64,000 nt of DNA from positions 1-64,000 of the forward strand of contig JAOPHQ010003141.1 in the NCBI GenBank assembly GCA_030340625.1, written 5' to 3'. The notes beneath the pieces are model-generated. The model had not been told where the DNA came from, searched no databases, and worked only from the letters and a program-made list of their open reading frames with translations. Shown one piece after another: positions 43,856-54,261 of the stretch (positions are counted from its first letter, which is position 1; each line of letters begins with the position of its first letter). Source of the stretch: Merluccius polli (taxonomy: Eukaryota; Chordata; Actinopteri; Gadiformes; Merlucciidae). A program made the position numbers and the translations under genes.

Positions 43856-43911
43856 TGTATACATATATATTAACATATAAATAGTAGCCTATATATGTCT
43901 ATGGTCACGGC

Positions 43912-44584
43912 GTCGTTCAGCCGTAGCCCCTAGCAACCTGACGTCATTGAAACATGGTGCAGGAATCAGAGCTATAGAGTAAACATAGAGTTGTTTATAG
44001 AGTTGTTTACTCTATGCTCCGCTCTATTATCTTTGCTCTATAGCTCTGATACAGGAGTAATAACTATCTAATAGGACGGATGCCCACACACCACTGAACG
44101 TCAAACGTCTGACGGAGACGATCTCCGTCAGTGACTGACGCTAAAGTGCCCTTACCAACAGTCGCTATTTGATGTTCTGGGAGTGAAACTGTGTTGTTCT
44201 GACTGAGTTTTCATAAAGATTATGCAATACATATTACACCCCAACTGTTTCTGTGGTGGGTTTTGAAAGCACAAAAGAAAACCGTGACCCGCGTCGTTGA
44301 GGTTTACACCCGCGATTCCGTTTTCAAAACAGCCCAATTTGGCGAGAAAGCCGTGAAGCTGGCAACCCTGCATCACCGCCACCTTAATTCTAATTTATGT
44401 ATTTTATAACCAGCAATTTATGTATTTTATAACCATGAAATGTCCTTGTTGGTTGTGCTTTCTTCAGGCGCCTCCACAGTGCCACGCGCGGATACTGTAG
44501 GTACAACACGCTATGTTACGTTGAAATGTGACGTAATCCAGTGTTCACGAAAACGTTCAACGTATGCTTTTGGCGACTGGGTTG
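43912..44584 (-). repeat. Right-arm outer segment of the palindrome
   Basis: Reverse complement of 34,151-34,822 with scattered substitutions and a small insertion (GCTCCGCTCTATTATCTTT near 44,016). It ends CGACTGGGTTG. Confidence 0.85.
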
Positions 44585-46737
44585 GTTATTGTCATGACAA
44601 CAGAGCCAGCAATAAAGTCAAAAGTTCAAGGTAAATCAATTCTTTCTACCAGTCAGACTCATCACAGATCGCAACACTCTATATAGCCTTTAATGTTCAC
44701 CCAAAGTAAGATTAGTAACCTTAATGTAATAAATAAGTTGATAAGTTGGTATATAAATGAATTATTACATGCATACATGAATCACAGCACTATTAACTCT
44801 ATTACTCTCCTTAAATTGACCGCTGCAGCCGGCACACTTTGAAGGCGAGCTGTCTCTGTTTCCGGCTCTTGACTTCCTTGTTCAATGTTCATTGTACAAC
44901 TTGGATAATGGAACAAGCTGACGCTTTGGCGCGCTGAATTGCATTGCACACCTAGGACAATGAAATTAGGCAATACCCCCTAAACTGGCCTTTTTCATTA
45001 TACAACGTGAACAACTGTACATGAATTATACTTCGTACACGGACCCTTCTGCCTGTATCCCTCCTAAGGTGCTATGCCCTTTAACCTCAACTACAGCCAA
45101 TCTAGTAGAAAGGGAAATTGCAGCCAGAAAATCCTAAACCAAATTTTGATATATGGGTTTACCATCAACCACTTTTAAACCACGCTGTTTACCAAATTTA
45201 CCAAATCATGTACTTCACCGAAAAACAAAACGAGAATCCTTATACACCTTAAGGGTTTAAAAAAATGACCTGTCCTAGTTATTGCCACCATTTCCACTGC
45301 TTAAGCCGACATGTCTGAGATCTATCCTATCCTCCACCTTTCAACCCAAATGGTTTCTCCTTTGATGGTTTCATCTTCTCGTCACTCTATGATCAAGTGA
45401 GTCAACGCTCAGTGATTTGGCCAAGTAATCGTGACTGTGCCTGCCTTACGTCGTCCTGGGGTTTCAAGGTGGGATCTTACCTGTCATAGGCTAACCAGCC
45501 TTCCCTACTGGCCTGTTGTAGGATGCCGTGTATGGGGATAAATCCCTTCTGATTCTTATGTTCAGCCCATAAGATAGGTGACTGTGGAGGAATAGAGACA
45601 GATATTTATGACAGCTATCCATGCCATCATGTGTATGCGTAATGGAGACACCATACGTCGTTGATGCTGTAATTATGACGCGGTGGTGGACGAAGCTAAC
45701 AAATAAAGATATTCAACACAGCATAACAGCATTAGGCGTTGGCGTTTGCAAGGTAAACCCAAAACTTCCTGATGTCAATAAACAATCTAGCTTGTGCATT
45801 AGACCCCTTCCCAACAGATTGCTGAAGTACTTTTCAGTGATAACTTTAACCAGGTTATTTGCTCAAATGGATGTTAACAACCTACGTTGTTACTGAATAA
45901 AATGTACCTTGTAACTTTCACTCAAAGGTAAATAGCCTCATAAATAGGAGAAATGGCATAAAAATGGTACAATACGGTAAGTAACTAACAACTATCAAAC
46001 CCACACACACACGGAAGCATGTGTGCGGAAAACTTCCTGGACTACAACATGCAGTGCAGGTTTCTAACAGTAGGGGAGCTGTTGTCTCCACCTGCTTTAA
46101 CTTCATTCACATCACAGACACTTTTGTTGGCATGTTCAGACAACATTTGTCTGACCAAAGCAATTTGACAATTTAACAAATAAAACACAAAAAACAAAAA
46201 CAAAATGAAATCTATTTCAACAAAACACATGGAAAGCAAGATATGGCTCGCCATGACAACAGTGCGGGACTTATACCACGCAGTCCACTCTCCCCCTTTG
46301 GGGACACACCTACCGGTAGACCCTGGCAACCCAGAACAAACTTTCTTTCAACTGTTTCAACACCACACTATGGAGGTAAACTAAGCAACCCACAGATGGA
46401 CTTGTTTTATTGTTACACACGCAACACTGCGTATCAGGTTTTTATATTGTAATAACTACCGCGCTCCCGCAGGGTCCTTTTAGGGCGGGTCCCTCTACCT
46501 CATTTGGTGAGGGGGAATTTCCCTGGACTGCAAGAGTCCCCAGCGCTGGTTGACCCCTGGACTTCTGTGGACGAGCGGTAGAGGAGATAACTTCTGATTT
46601 AAATGAATAGTACCCAACTTAACTGAGCTGTTGGTCTGCTAATTGTCCCACAAAACACTAAAACACTTTTACACACACAGTTATAAAACAAATTCACAGA
46701 GAAAACAAATCAACAGAGGGGACATACTGAGCTGGTT
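44585..46737. other. No recognisable gene
   Basis: About 2.1 kb without a convincing ORF, transposon end or RNA gene. Whether it is the target flank or a remnant of the interrupted LINE could not be decided; no LINE protein frame continues here. Confidence 0.4.
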
Positions 46738-46860
46738 GTCCCTTTACCACTTTGCACTGTAAGGCGACCTTGTGCGTCTTAAAAGGCACCTTCAAATAAA
46801 ATTTATTATTATTATTATTATGATTATTATGATTATTATTATTATTATCACCACTACTAT
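46738..46860 (+). repeat. LINE/SINE 3'-tail fragment ending in (ATT)n
   Basis: CTTTGCACTGTAAGGCGACC, 'TTAAAAGGCACCTTCAAATAAAA', then about a dozen ATT triplets. This is the 3' end of a widespread fish retroposon, 5'-truncated. Confidence 0.6.
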
Positions 46861-47626
46861 TATAGGGTAAACTCCTGCATCTCTTTATTGCCTCTCTCTC
46901 TCTTAGATCTCCTTATCTAAAATACTTCTTGCAGCTCTAGTGCTGCCCTGCTTTATTGTCCTCTTCTCTCTCTTAGATCTCCTGAGTTCTACTACTAGGG
47001 GGCTCTGTCCTGATTTACTGTCTCTAAAATTGATGGCCATGTGCTGGGTGATGGAACCCTAACCACACATGGACACTTCTCATAGGTTGTTGTTTTTACA
47101 GAATGAGTTACCTGTTGGAACCACAGGTCTCTGCTTGCCCATGGGTTGGAGACCTGTAGTACTGAAGAGTCAAACCCATATGCCTTCCATCTAGCATCTC
47201 GTTTTTGTATTGCATGCAAGTTTTCAACCTTCTCAGTCTGCGTCCAGAGTCATATTAAGTTGGTTCTGAGTAGTCTTAGGTCTTAGTGGATCTTGTGTGT
47301 TGGACATAATAATGTTTTCACATTTCTCATTACTATTGTTCTTTATTTCAGTAGTGAGTTTCAGTGCTACACTTGGAGACTCTGTGGATGTCTCTGTGGA
47401 TGTCATAGATATAGTAGCTAATTTCTGAATTGTACCTATAGGTCTCTGTAAATATCACAAATGTCATCATTGCTCTGTCAATGTCCTCTGTCAATGTCTT
47501 CTGTCACATCCTCTCTTTTCTTCTCACTCATAACACAGCTGTAGAGAATCTTATCTCCACAGCTTCGCTTATAAGGGTCCTGATAGTTGTAGATTCAGAA
47601 ACTGTCCTTGTTGTAGTTATTGGTCT
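46861..47626. other. No recognisable gene
   Basis: Two short copies of 'TCTCTCTCTTAGATCTCCT' (near 46,896 and 46,965) and otherwise unassigned sequence. Confidence 0.4.
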
Positions 47627-48032
47627 TGTAGTGATGTTCATTGAGGAAGAAGGCCGCCGACTCAGGATCGCTTTTAACCCACTTTATTTGTTTAGCTTTA
47701 GGTATTTATCTATGAAGCAAAAGGAGGGGTATTGTATAGGTCACGCGCGTGGAGCGACCCTTAGCTGTGTATCTGTCCAGATACGCTGCCTGTAGGGTTT
47801 CTGGCCCCCCCCCCGGATCTGTAGTTTGGTAGTATCTGGGCAGGCGTGGCCTCTATGACGCATAATATGCTCTGATTGGCTAGTGTTTAGCGCCCGCCCC
47901 CAGTGTATTATGTGTGCCGCCATCTGGTGGCCAGGTGCGGTTAATACAACTTATATATTTATTTCTATTCCTTTGTGGCTATGTGTAGATATTACAGCCT
48001 GTTGATACATATGTTATTATTTATTCTTAACA
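47627..48032 (-). mobile_element. Solo LTR, family A copy 1 (TSD GTCT)
   Basis: On the minus strand it starts TGTTAAGAATAAATAATAAC and ends in a TACA. GTCT flanks it (47,623-47,626 and 48,033-48,036). Homologous to 56,491-56,882 and 60,629-61,030. It contains an AAATAAAGTG polyadenylation-type signal followed by a ~60-base U5-like end. 406 bp. Confidence 0.85.
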
Positions 48033-48990
48033 GTCTCACATCCCCTGCAGAAGTTGATGTGCTAATACTATCTGTAAGTAGTACTTACTTTCCACTAAAA
48101 GTGTTGTTGCTATGGCGATCGGCTGCCTAATAACTGCCTGAGTTGTAGCATCACCTAAATCTGTTACAAGCATTATTTTACGAATCGACGATGAAATGCA
48201 CACAAGACGTTTGAGATGTTTCTTTGGAAAGGAGCCCCCCGGCCGTGGAGGTCCCCTCCTTCGCTTAAGGTTCTCGTGTAAATGTAGATAAATGAAAAGA
48301 ATAAAACAGAGATTTAATGTCTATTTGAACAACTTGCTTCATATTACTGACAAGTTTACGCGTAAGAATAATCAATCAGCTTTTACGCAAAAACACTTTT
48401 TTATCGCAGTAATGACATCTGCATAGAGTTATTTATGAATTTAAAAGTCTCAATAATAAAATTCAGGATCAAGTAATGTTTCTTATCAAGTAATGTTTTT
48501 TATCCCTACTAGCCATTTCTAATACTAATTTTTCTCTCTCCCTTTTTTAATTTATTTATTTTCTTTCCTTTTTTGTTAACCTTGTAATTTCTTATAATTT
48601 TAAAAGTCTCAATAATATGATTCATGATCAAGTAATGACCATCAATAAACAGAATTATTGTACTGGGCTTTTTTTTTCTGCCTTCTCCCCCCTTGCAGCT
48701 CCAAGAGTGCAGTAGGGGCGTAACCACACGTCTGTGTAACTTGTAGCTCCTCCTAAAATCCACGCATGCGCAGTTCACTTGTTAAAGTGACTTCAGAGAG
48801 AGAGGAGCCGAGTTTGTCTTCTGAATCAGAGGGGGAAACCAAGTGGCTCCCCGGGTAGAGAATTATTTGCATCGCCCCTGCAAGTCTTTCCCTAGACTTC
48901 CGCCAGCAGTTTCTTAATCTAAACAGTTTCACAACTTCAAGAAACAATAAGACTTCTTTCTACAATATTTACATAAGGAGTCGTCACTCC
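48033..48990. other. No recognisable gene; ~40-bp direct repeat
   Basis: AAAAGTCTCAATAAT followed by GATCAAGTAATG occurs near 48,441 and again near 48,600. Otherwise unassigned. Confidence 0.4.
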
Positions 48991-49525
48991 TAGCCTAGAA
49001 CTCTAGACACCCCCTAGCGGCAGCAAATTTATTTGGCAGCTAGTGTAGGTCTAGCACAGCTCCGTCCGCTTTTTGGTGCTGGAAACACCAAGTGTGTCTT
49101 GTATGTCTGGCCAATCACAGCGTGAGGGGCGGAGTCGAAAGCCGGGCTACCTAATGACGACAGAAATGCGACGGTTCTGTGTTAGAGGTAAACAATGGCT
49201 GCTGCTGCTGGCGAACGGTTGTCTTTCCACTCGGCTTTGGCCGCGACTCTTCAAGACTTTAAGTTAACATTTTATTTGAGAAAAGAACAAAGAACGGCAC
49301 TGAAGTCTTTCCTCGAAAATAAATATTTATTCTGAGTTTTGATTAATTACGTAGTCAGAGCCGTCGCTCTGACTACGTCACCTTCTTCGTTGCTCTGATT
49401 GGTTGTAGCGCTATCCTATTGCGTGCAGAGGGAACTTGAAAGACAACCGTTTATCCCGCCCACACTGCCAATGGAGCTGCGCCAGACCTTACATCTTTCT
49501 GATGTAGGTCTGGCTTGCCAGGCTA
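48991..49525. mobile_element. MITE with 9-bp target duplication, carrying a RecQ-like first exon
   Basis: TAGCCTAGAACTCTAGAC at the left and inverted TAGCCTGGCAAGCCAGAC at the right, with further inverted match through GGTCTRGCRCAGCTCC. CGTCACTCC lies at 48,982-48,990 and 49,526-49,534. Nine identical bases point to a MULE-like mechanism, though 8 bp plus a chance match (hAT) cannot be excluded. An internal palindrome (GTAGTCAGAGCC / GCTCTGACTAC) lies near 49,351. Confidence 0.8.
49195..49335 (+). CDS. 46-residue ORF resembling the N-terminus of a RecQ-like helicase
   Basis: MAAAAGERLSFHSALAATLQ, then DFKLTFYLRKEQRTALKSFL and ENKYLF to a stop. The 'LRxEQxxALxSFLxxKDVF' word is what precedes the Walker A loop in RecQ-like helicases that are multi-copy in fish. 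The ATP-binding loop is not present, so this is only the first segment, and it ends in a stop inside the MITE. It is likely retained from, or captured by, the parent element. The link to RecQ is by recalled motif, not by a search. Confidence 0.45.
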   Translation: MAAAAGERLSFHSALAATLQDFKLTFYLRKEQRTALKSFLENKYLF

Positions 49526-49534
49526 CGTCACTCC

Positions 49535-50896
49535 CACAATTAGACCACTTGTCATTAATAATATTTAGAGCTCAATTTACAAATAAGTAACTTCATTCAC
49601 GCATCTTTAGCACACTCACGCAATGTAAATATCTATAACCGCTGTTTATTCTACTTTTTTATTTACAGTCCCTCACATATCCGTCGCTAGGCACTTGCAA
49701 AGAACAAACAGACTAAAATTAACTTTAGGCCTAATGATCCACATTAATTTTCTTACGCGCCAAATAATAGACTGGCCAACGCCTTTTTCTTTGTCCCTTT
49801 TAACAGGGATTGGTCATGGCCTTTTTTCTTTGTTCTTTCTCCACAGCCGAACCACATTTACTTCACAGTAACACAGAACAGACGCACAAACAGACACAGA
49901 ACATTGAACATTGAACACAACACTTATTTTGAAGCTTCTTAATTTTCCCTATCCAACTTTTGGTTTTTTATTCCGTTTTTTTTTGTTGTCTTTGTTATTT
50001 TCAGGCTTCACTTACCCGGCCGGGCTTTTCACTTTATCATCTCTTTATCTCTCATTGACAGTTTACCATTTTGCGTTTCTGCATGAAAGTTCTCCAACGA
50101 CTTACTTTACTTTAGCGCTGTTACAGTCACCGTCACGTTACTTTGGAAGCGTGTGTCTTCCATTCATCACAAATGCACCGCAGCGCACACATTCACTGAC
50201 ACTTTCAATACTCTGATAGTGCCGCTTCACTCACACTGTCACATTTGCCTTGGGTCAGGCCGTAAACTGCACTCAACGAATGTACCCAAGGCTTTTGTCT
50301 CACTCAAAACATGTGCCTCCTTTCACTCTGCATATTCAAATGCAATCCACACACAAATTTGGTCTGTCATTGGCTTTTGTTCTCGAAACTGGTGCACATG
50401 CCATTACGAACCAATGACATCTTGCTTTCTGGATGAGCGCTATTCTTCATTCATTCTTCCCCGACACACTCTCTTTTTTGCTGTCAATGGGTTTTTTCTC
50501 GAAACTTCTCCACACGCTAAACTGTCTCCCATTGACGTCCTCAATCCCTTAAGCTATTGTTTCTCTCTTTTTATTTGTATTTTGTATTCCAAAACATATT
50601 TGTTACTCTAGTTTCATTTGTTACTTCTAGTTTAATTTGTTACTCTAATTTAATTTTGTTTCTCTAAATATATTTTAGTAAATTTATAACGGAACTCTTT
50701 CATCCATCATCCACCAGCCTATTCTTCTCCGCAGAGTCTTTTTGGTTGCGGACCCACCGCATGACAGAAAACACCTGAACACAGTATAAAACCAGAAGTT
50801 AGGTGAACGTGAACTCACCTATTTTTGTGCGCACTTCTTCTGGGTCTAAACTGCGCCGAGTTGGTCTCTGGTCAACGATTTTCCGCATTCAGCCAA
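49535..50896. other. Possible leader/internal remnant of an LTR element (minus strand); otherwise unassigned
   Basis: From the primer-binding site downward on the minus strand the sequence looks like a retroelement leader, with a GGTGAGTTC donor-like site near 50,820. From 49,900 to 50,690 it is T-rich on the plus strand with degenerate TTTGTTACTCTA repeats. No gag or pol motif was found. Confidence 0.35.
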
Positions 50897-50914
50897 TCCT
50901 GTTCGTGACGCCAA
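50897..50914 (-). promoter_or_regulatory. Primer-binding-site-like sequence
   Basis: Minus strand TTGGCGTCACGAACAGGA lies a few bases past the LTR's TACA end. It is similar in layout to TGGCGxxxGAACAGGGAC-type primer sites. The cognate tRNA was not determined. Confidence 0.5.
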
Positions 50915-50917
50915 TAA

Positions 50918-51371
50918 TGTATTATATTCTTCTCGGCTGCCAGACTACTGGTTTGTGGATGATGAAATGATGGAGGTCCGCTCCCAAAAGTGTCTGAGTA
51001 AATAACTTTTTATTTAACAGAGAACACAAGCGGGATGACATTCTATGCATCTGAATGGTGGCCGAATCTTCTCCGAATATGAGTCCGAATCCCCCAATGG
51101 GGTCCGAAACTCTGCATCCTCTCTAATGCACACACTTCTTATAGGCCTCTCTAAGCCATACCATGCGTGACAGTCCAGCAAGCTTAACCAGAACACCTAG
51201 ACTGTTTAACTTTACAACACAACAACTTCCTATCGTAAACCACATACGGAAACACTTTCTGAGGTCTTCAGGGCATCTTGTTGTTTCAGCAGCCTGGGGT
51301 CATCAGGATTACTCCTAATAGCTTACTAGGAGACACAGGAACGTTCTCCCATGACACATCAGTATTCTACA
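50918..51371 (-). mobile_element. 5' LTR of a truncated LTR retrotransposon (second family)
   Basis: On the minus strand it starts TGTAGAATACTGATG and ends AGAATATAATACA. A CCTATAAGAAG TATA-like box lies near 51,145 and an AAATAAAAAG signal near 51,010. The primer site follows, so this is a 5' LTR. No second copy is present, so the rest was deleted. 454 bp. Confidence 0.65.
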
Positions 51372-51479
51372 TATAAAGAATGAGTGTAATACAATGAATA
51401 AAAGAAAGAAGTAGAATAACCTGTAAATGTATATCAGAAAATACGGTAAAATGTATTTTCGGCCAATCCCCTTGTTTGG

Positions 51480-51982
51480 CATTGTGCAGTTCAGTGTAAT
51501 GTGGCCAGTTAAATTAGACCTTTCAATGTCATGTGGTTATGCACTGGGCTTACTACTATCCCGTGTGTCTAGCGGTGTCTACCTGCCGAGGAGACGGGGC
51601 TTCCAAGCCCCGGTCGGTAGCCGTCGGTCAGCAGCACTCCTCTCTTTAGAGTCAGCGCTTGGCCAATATTTCTACACAAAAGGGGAATTACAAAGTACCC
51701 TGCCCTAAGCAATAGCCTAACTAAATTGCAATTAAATGGGATATGGCTCACATTACAAAATGTTCAGAATGAAAATGGCTGTTTAGAAGTGTATCCCGCT
51801 AGCTCTACAACAGTAAAAAGCAGGTAAAAAACTGTGGCCAGTGGAGCTCTAGTGGGAATGTAACGCACATAGACTGTATAAAATACAGGTGATGGATATG
51901 TGTACATTGGTGGAAACTATCGCAGACTTAAACAAAACCACAAGTACATGAGTACTCGTAGAGATTTGGACCGTTTATTTAA
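51480..51982 (-). repeat. Repeat fragment homologous to 17,940-18,690
   Basis: Shares 'GTAGAGCTAGCGGGATACAC', 'TAGACACCGCTAGACACACG' and 'ACTGGCCAC' words in reverse orientation. It is the flank into which, or beside which, the TTAA MITE at 51,983 sits. Confidence 0.5.
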
Positions 51983-53043
51983 AGGTACACTGTGTAGAAT
52001 TTAGTGGTATCTAGTGGCACAGACTTGGCAGAAATTGAATATAATATTCATAAGTTGTTGTTGTATGTTTTCATTAGTGTATAATGACCTGAAAATAATA
52101 ATCGTGTTTTCGTTCGCTTAGAATGAGCCGTTTATATTTACATGTGGAGCAGGTCCCCTTCCATGGAGGCCACCATGTTGCACCACCATGTTTCTACAAT
52201 ACCCCAGAAAGGACAAACGTCTCTAGTGAAATAAAGTCTTCGCCGTTGCAAATTGATGTTGAGACTAAAATAGGTTTGTTCGACAACGTTCAATCACCGG
52301 TATGAGTCCCATGTGTTTAGCGGTGTCTACCCGCCCAGGAGACGGTCGGGCAGCAGCACTCCTCTCTATAGAGCCATCGTTTGGTCAATATTTCTACACA
52401 ATAGGCAAATTACAAAGTACCCTGCCCTAAACAATAGCCTAACTAAAGTGCAATTACACCAGATACATCTCATGTTACAAAATGTTCCGAATGGATGTAA
52501 TGTAGAAGTTTAGAAGTGTAACCGGCTAGCTCTACAACAGTACATTGTAGTGTATCCCACCAGGAACGTCCCACCATCTAAAATGAATGTGACATTTATA
52601 GCAGCATAGCACTACTGTGGTGGTGGACTAAGATAATCACATCTCTAGTGCAGTTTATGGCGTCTGAAAGTGTTTTTTTTTAAGTTAGAAAGATATTGGA
52701 TATTCAACAGATATTCACGCTCCGAATTACAGTGATCTGTGATGCAGGGAACTAAAGACACGATCACAGCTATGAGTAATTGCTTAATTAAACCGACACG
52801 TCTCACGTTACAAAATGTACTGAATGGATATAACTTGTTGCCATTTGGACCATGGATTCAATTACTGTTATCGGTATTTATTGCACCCCTAGCACCTACT
52901 GGCACCTTACAGGCCAGTACAGGCCACCGTAGCTTCTCGTACATTGTTGGAAAGGGAGAGGTGTGTATGTGTGTGGGGGTATTCTGTTTGTTGTAATCTG
53001 CAACCTCACCACTAGATGCCACTACATTTTACACATTGTACCT
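51983..53043 (-). mobile_element. TTAA-flanked MITE, AGGTACACTGTGTA family, full length
   Basis: TTAA at 51,979-51,982 and 53,044-53,047. The ends are AGGTACACTGTGTAGAATTT and, inverted, AGGTACAATGTGTAAAATG, followed on both sides by a 'GTGGyATCTAGTGG' word. 1,061 bp. Relatives lie at 17,766-18,690 and 20,416-20,722. No intact gene. Confidence 0.8.
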
Positions 53044-53047
53044 TTAA

Positions 53048-53756
53048 GTCAGCGAAAAACCATTCCAATTATTTGCGTTGTGACGTAAGCGGTATCTCCG
53101 AGACAACATCACTAGCCATTATGAAACCACTCGTGTGAGATAGAGGTCAATTTGTGAAAACATTCACAAGCTCAATTGATACAGAGTGGGGAAACTCCCA
53201 ACAGACCCATATGGCCATAATTTAGGCCGAGGCTATTTTAATGGATTTTAAAAAATATAATAGTTTTACGATATCAATTGTATGGTCAGTATAGAAAGTG
53301 TTGCTCTGCATTTTAATAGAATAAATACAGTACATACATATCTTTTTAACCAAACCACTTGGAAACATCTAAATCGTCAAACTGTGCCCCGAAGGGTAGA
53401 TTAGGGACTATTCCAAACAATTCCCTCATTTGTGAAACTTTTTTTTATTTCGAATACATTTTATATATTCCTCTGTGTTCTAACAGAATGTGTAATTTTT
53501 GTGGGCATGTTTTAGGACCCAAACACTCACAGACATAAATCCAATTCTGAACGTATTATGTTTTCTATAGGTTGTTGTGCTACCACTAGAACATACAATT
53601 GTATTGTAAGTAGTTTTAAAGTAGTGTGTATTTATTACTTATGTTAGTGCTTGTACTGGTTTCTGTGGTGTTGGTAGCAATTTCAGCACTGTTTGTGTTG
53701 CTGTATCAATTGTAGTAATGTATTCTGTCATCATTAACAACATGAATTAAACTTTT
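53048..53756. other. No recognisable gene
   Basis: AT-rich sequence without ORFs or transposon ends. Confidence 0.4.
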
Positions 53757-53990
53757 GGTAACACTTTAGATTAGGGACCACATATTCATCATTAACTAGT
53801 TGCTAAGATGTAACTTCCTTACTTACTATCAATAAGCAGTAATTAGGAGGTTATTGAGGGAAAAACTCTAATATTGAAGTTAATGGCCTAGTAGTTGTAG
53901 AATATGGTCATGCAGAATAATGCATTAATTAGTGCTTTATAATGACTAATAAAGAGCCAATATGCTTACATGCTTTCTACAGCTAGTAGA
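53757..53990 (+). repeat. Widespread interspersed repeat (GGTAACACTTTAGATTAGGG)
   Basis: GGTAACACTTTAGATTAGGG with later 'AACTAGTTGCTAAGATG' and 'ATGACTAATAAAGAGCC'. I know this word as a common vertebrate/fish interspersed repeat, but cannot assign its class. Confidence 0.35.
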
Positions 53991-54261
53991 CGCTTCGCTC
54001 TTCGCTCTCCGCTCTCCGCTCTTACTTTCTTACTTTTCTTTTTTTTCCTATTGTAATCCTGTCCTTTTGCTACAAAATTTATGGAAAGCGGGTCCTGGAT
54101 ACTTCTAAATCACTGGGAGCTTAATTTATGAAAGTATCTGAAGGCTACCACTATTATTTAAACCCTTTTTACTTTGTGAGTGTGGCCTATCAGCAGCATA
54201 AGCCTGCACTATACTGACTGGGTTTGTGGAGCTCAGCTAAGCTAAGCTAATTAGCAACAAG

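Larger units (their letters stand above)
38977..43903. mobile_element. hAT-like element (CATAGACATA ends, GTCACGGC TSD) now packed with insertions
   Basis: CATAGACATAATATATACAG at the left and the inverted CATAGACATATATAGGC at the right are flanked by GTCACGGC on both sides (38,969-38,976 and 43,904-43,911). That word occurs once at the equivalent point of the intact left arm. The original element was short and TA-rich. It now holds a Tc1 transposon, a hAT MITE, a second Tc1-like element with nested MITEs, and a solo LTR. Confidence 0.75.
34151..44584. mobile_element. Large interrupted palindromic (foldback-like) element, ~1.1-kb inverted arms
   Basis: The left arm (34,151-34,822 plus 36,118-36,550) is inverted as the right arm (38,531-38,968 plus 43,912-44,584). 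Both tips read CAACCCAGTCGCCAAAAGC inward. Each arm was one continuous block, since split by an insertion: 34,823-36,117 on the left and 38,977-43,903 on the right. The centre (36,551-38,530) holds about 2 kb without a recognisable transposase. The flanks do not show an obvious target duplication. The left tip abuts truncated LINE sequence. It resembles a foldback element or a non-autonomous transposon with very long TIRs; the class is unknown. Confidence 0.75.

Noticed and set aside
43438..43884. Arg/Pro-rich ORF in the solo LTR
   Set aside because: Runs into the TA microsatellite (poly-Ile/Tyr); LTRs do not code here.
46449..46570. Inverted-looking CTACCGCGCTC / GAGCGGTAG pair as a tRNA or MITE
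   Set aside because: Cannot be folded into a tRNA cloverleaf by eye, and no duplication at the ends.
49911..50216. Hydrophobic ~100-residue ORF
   Set aside because: Phe/Leu-rich translation of a T-rich tract, no Kozak or family evidence.
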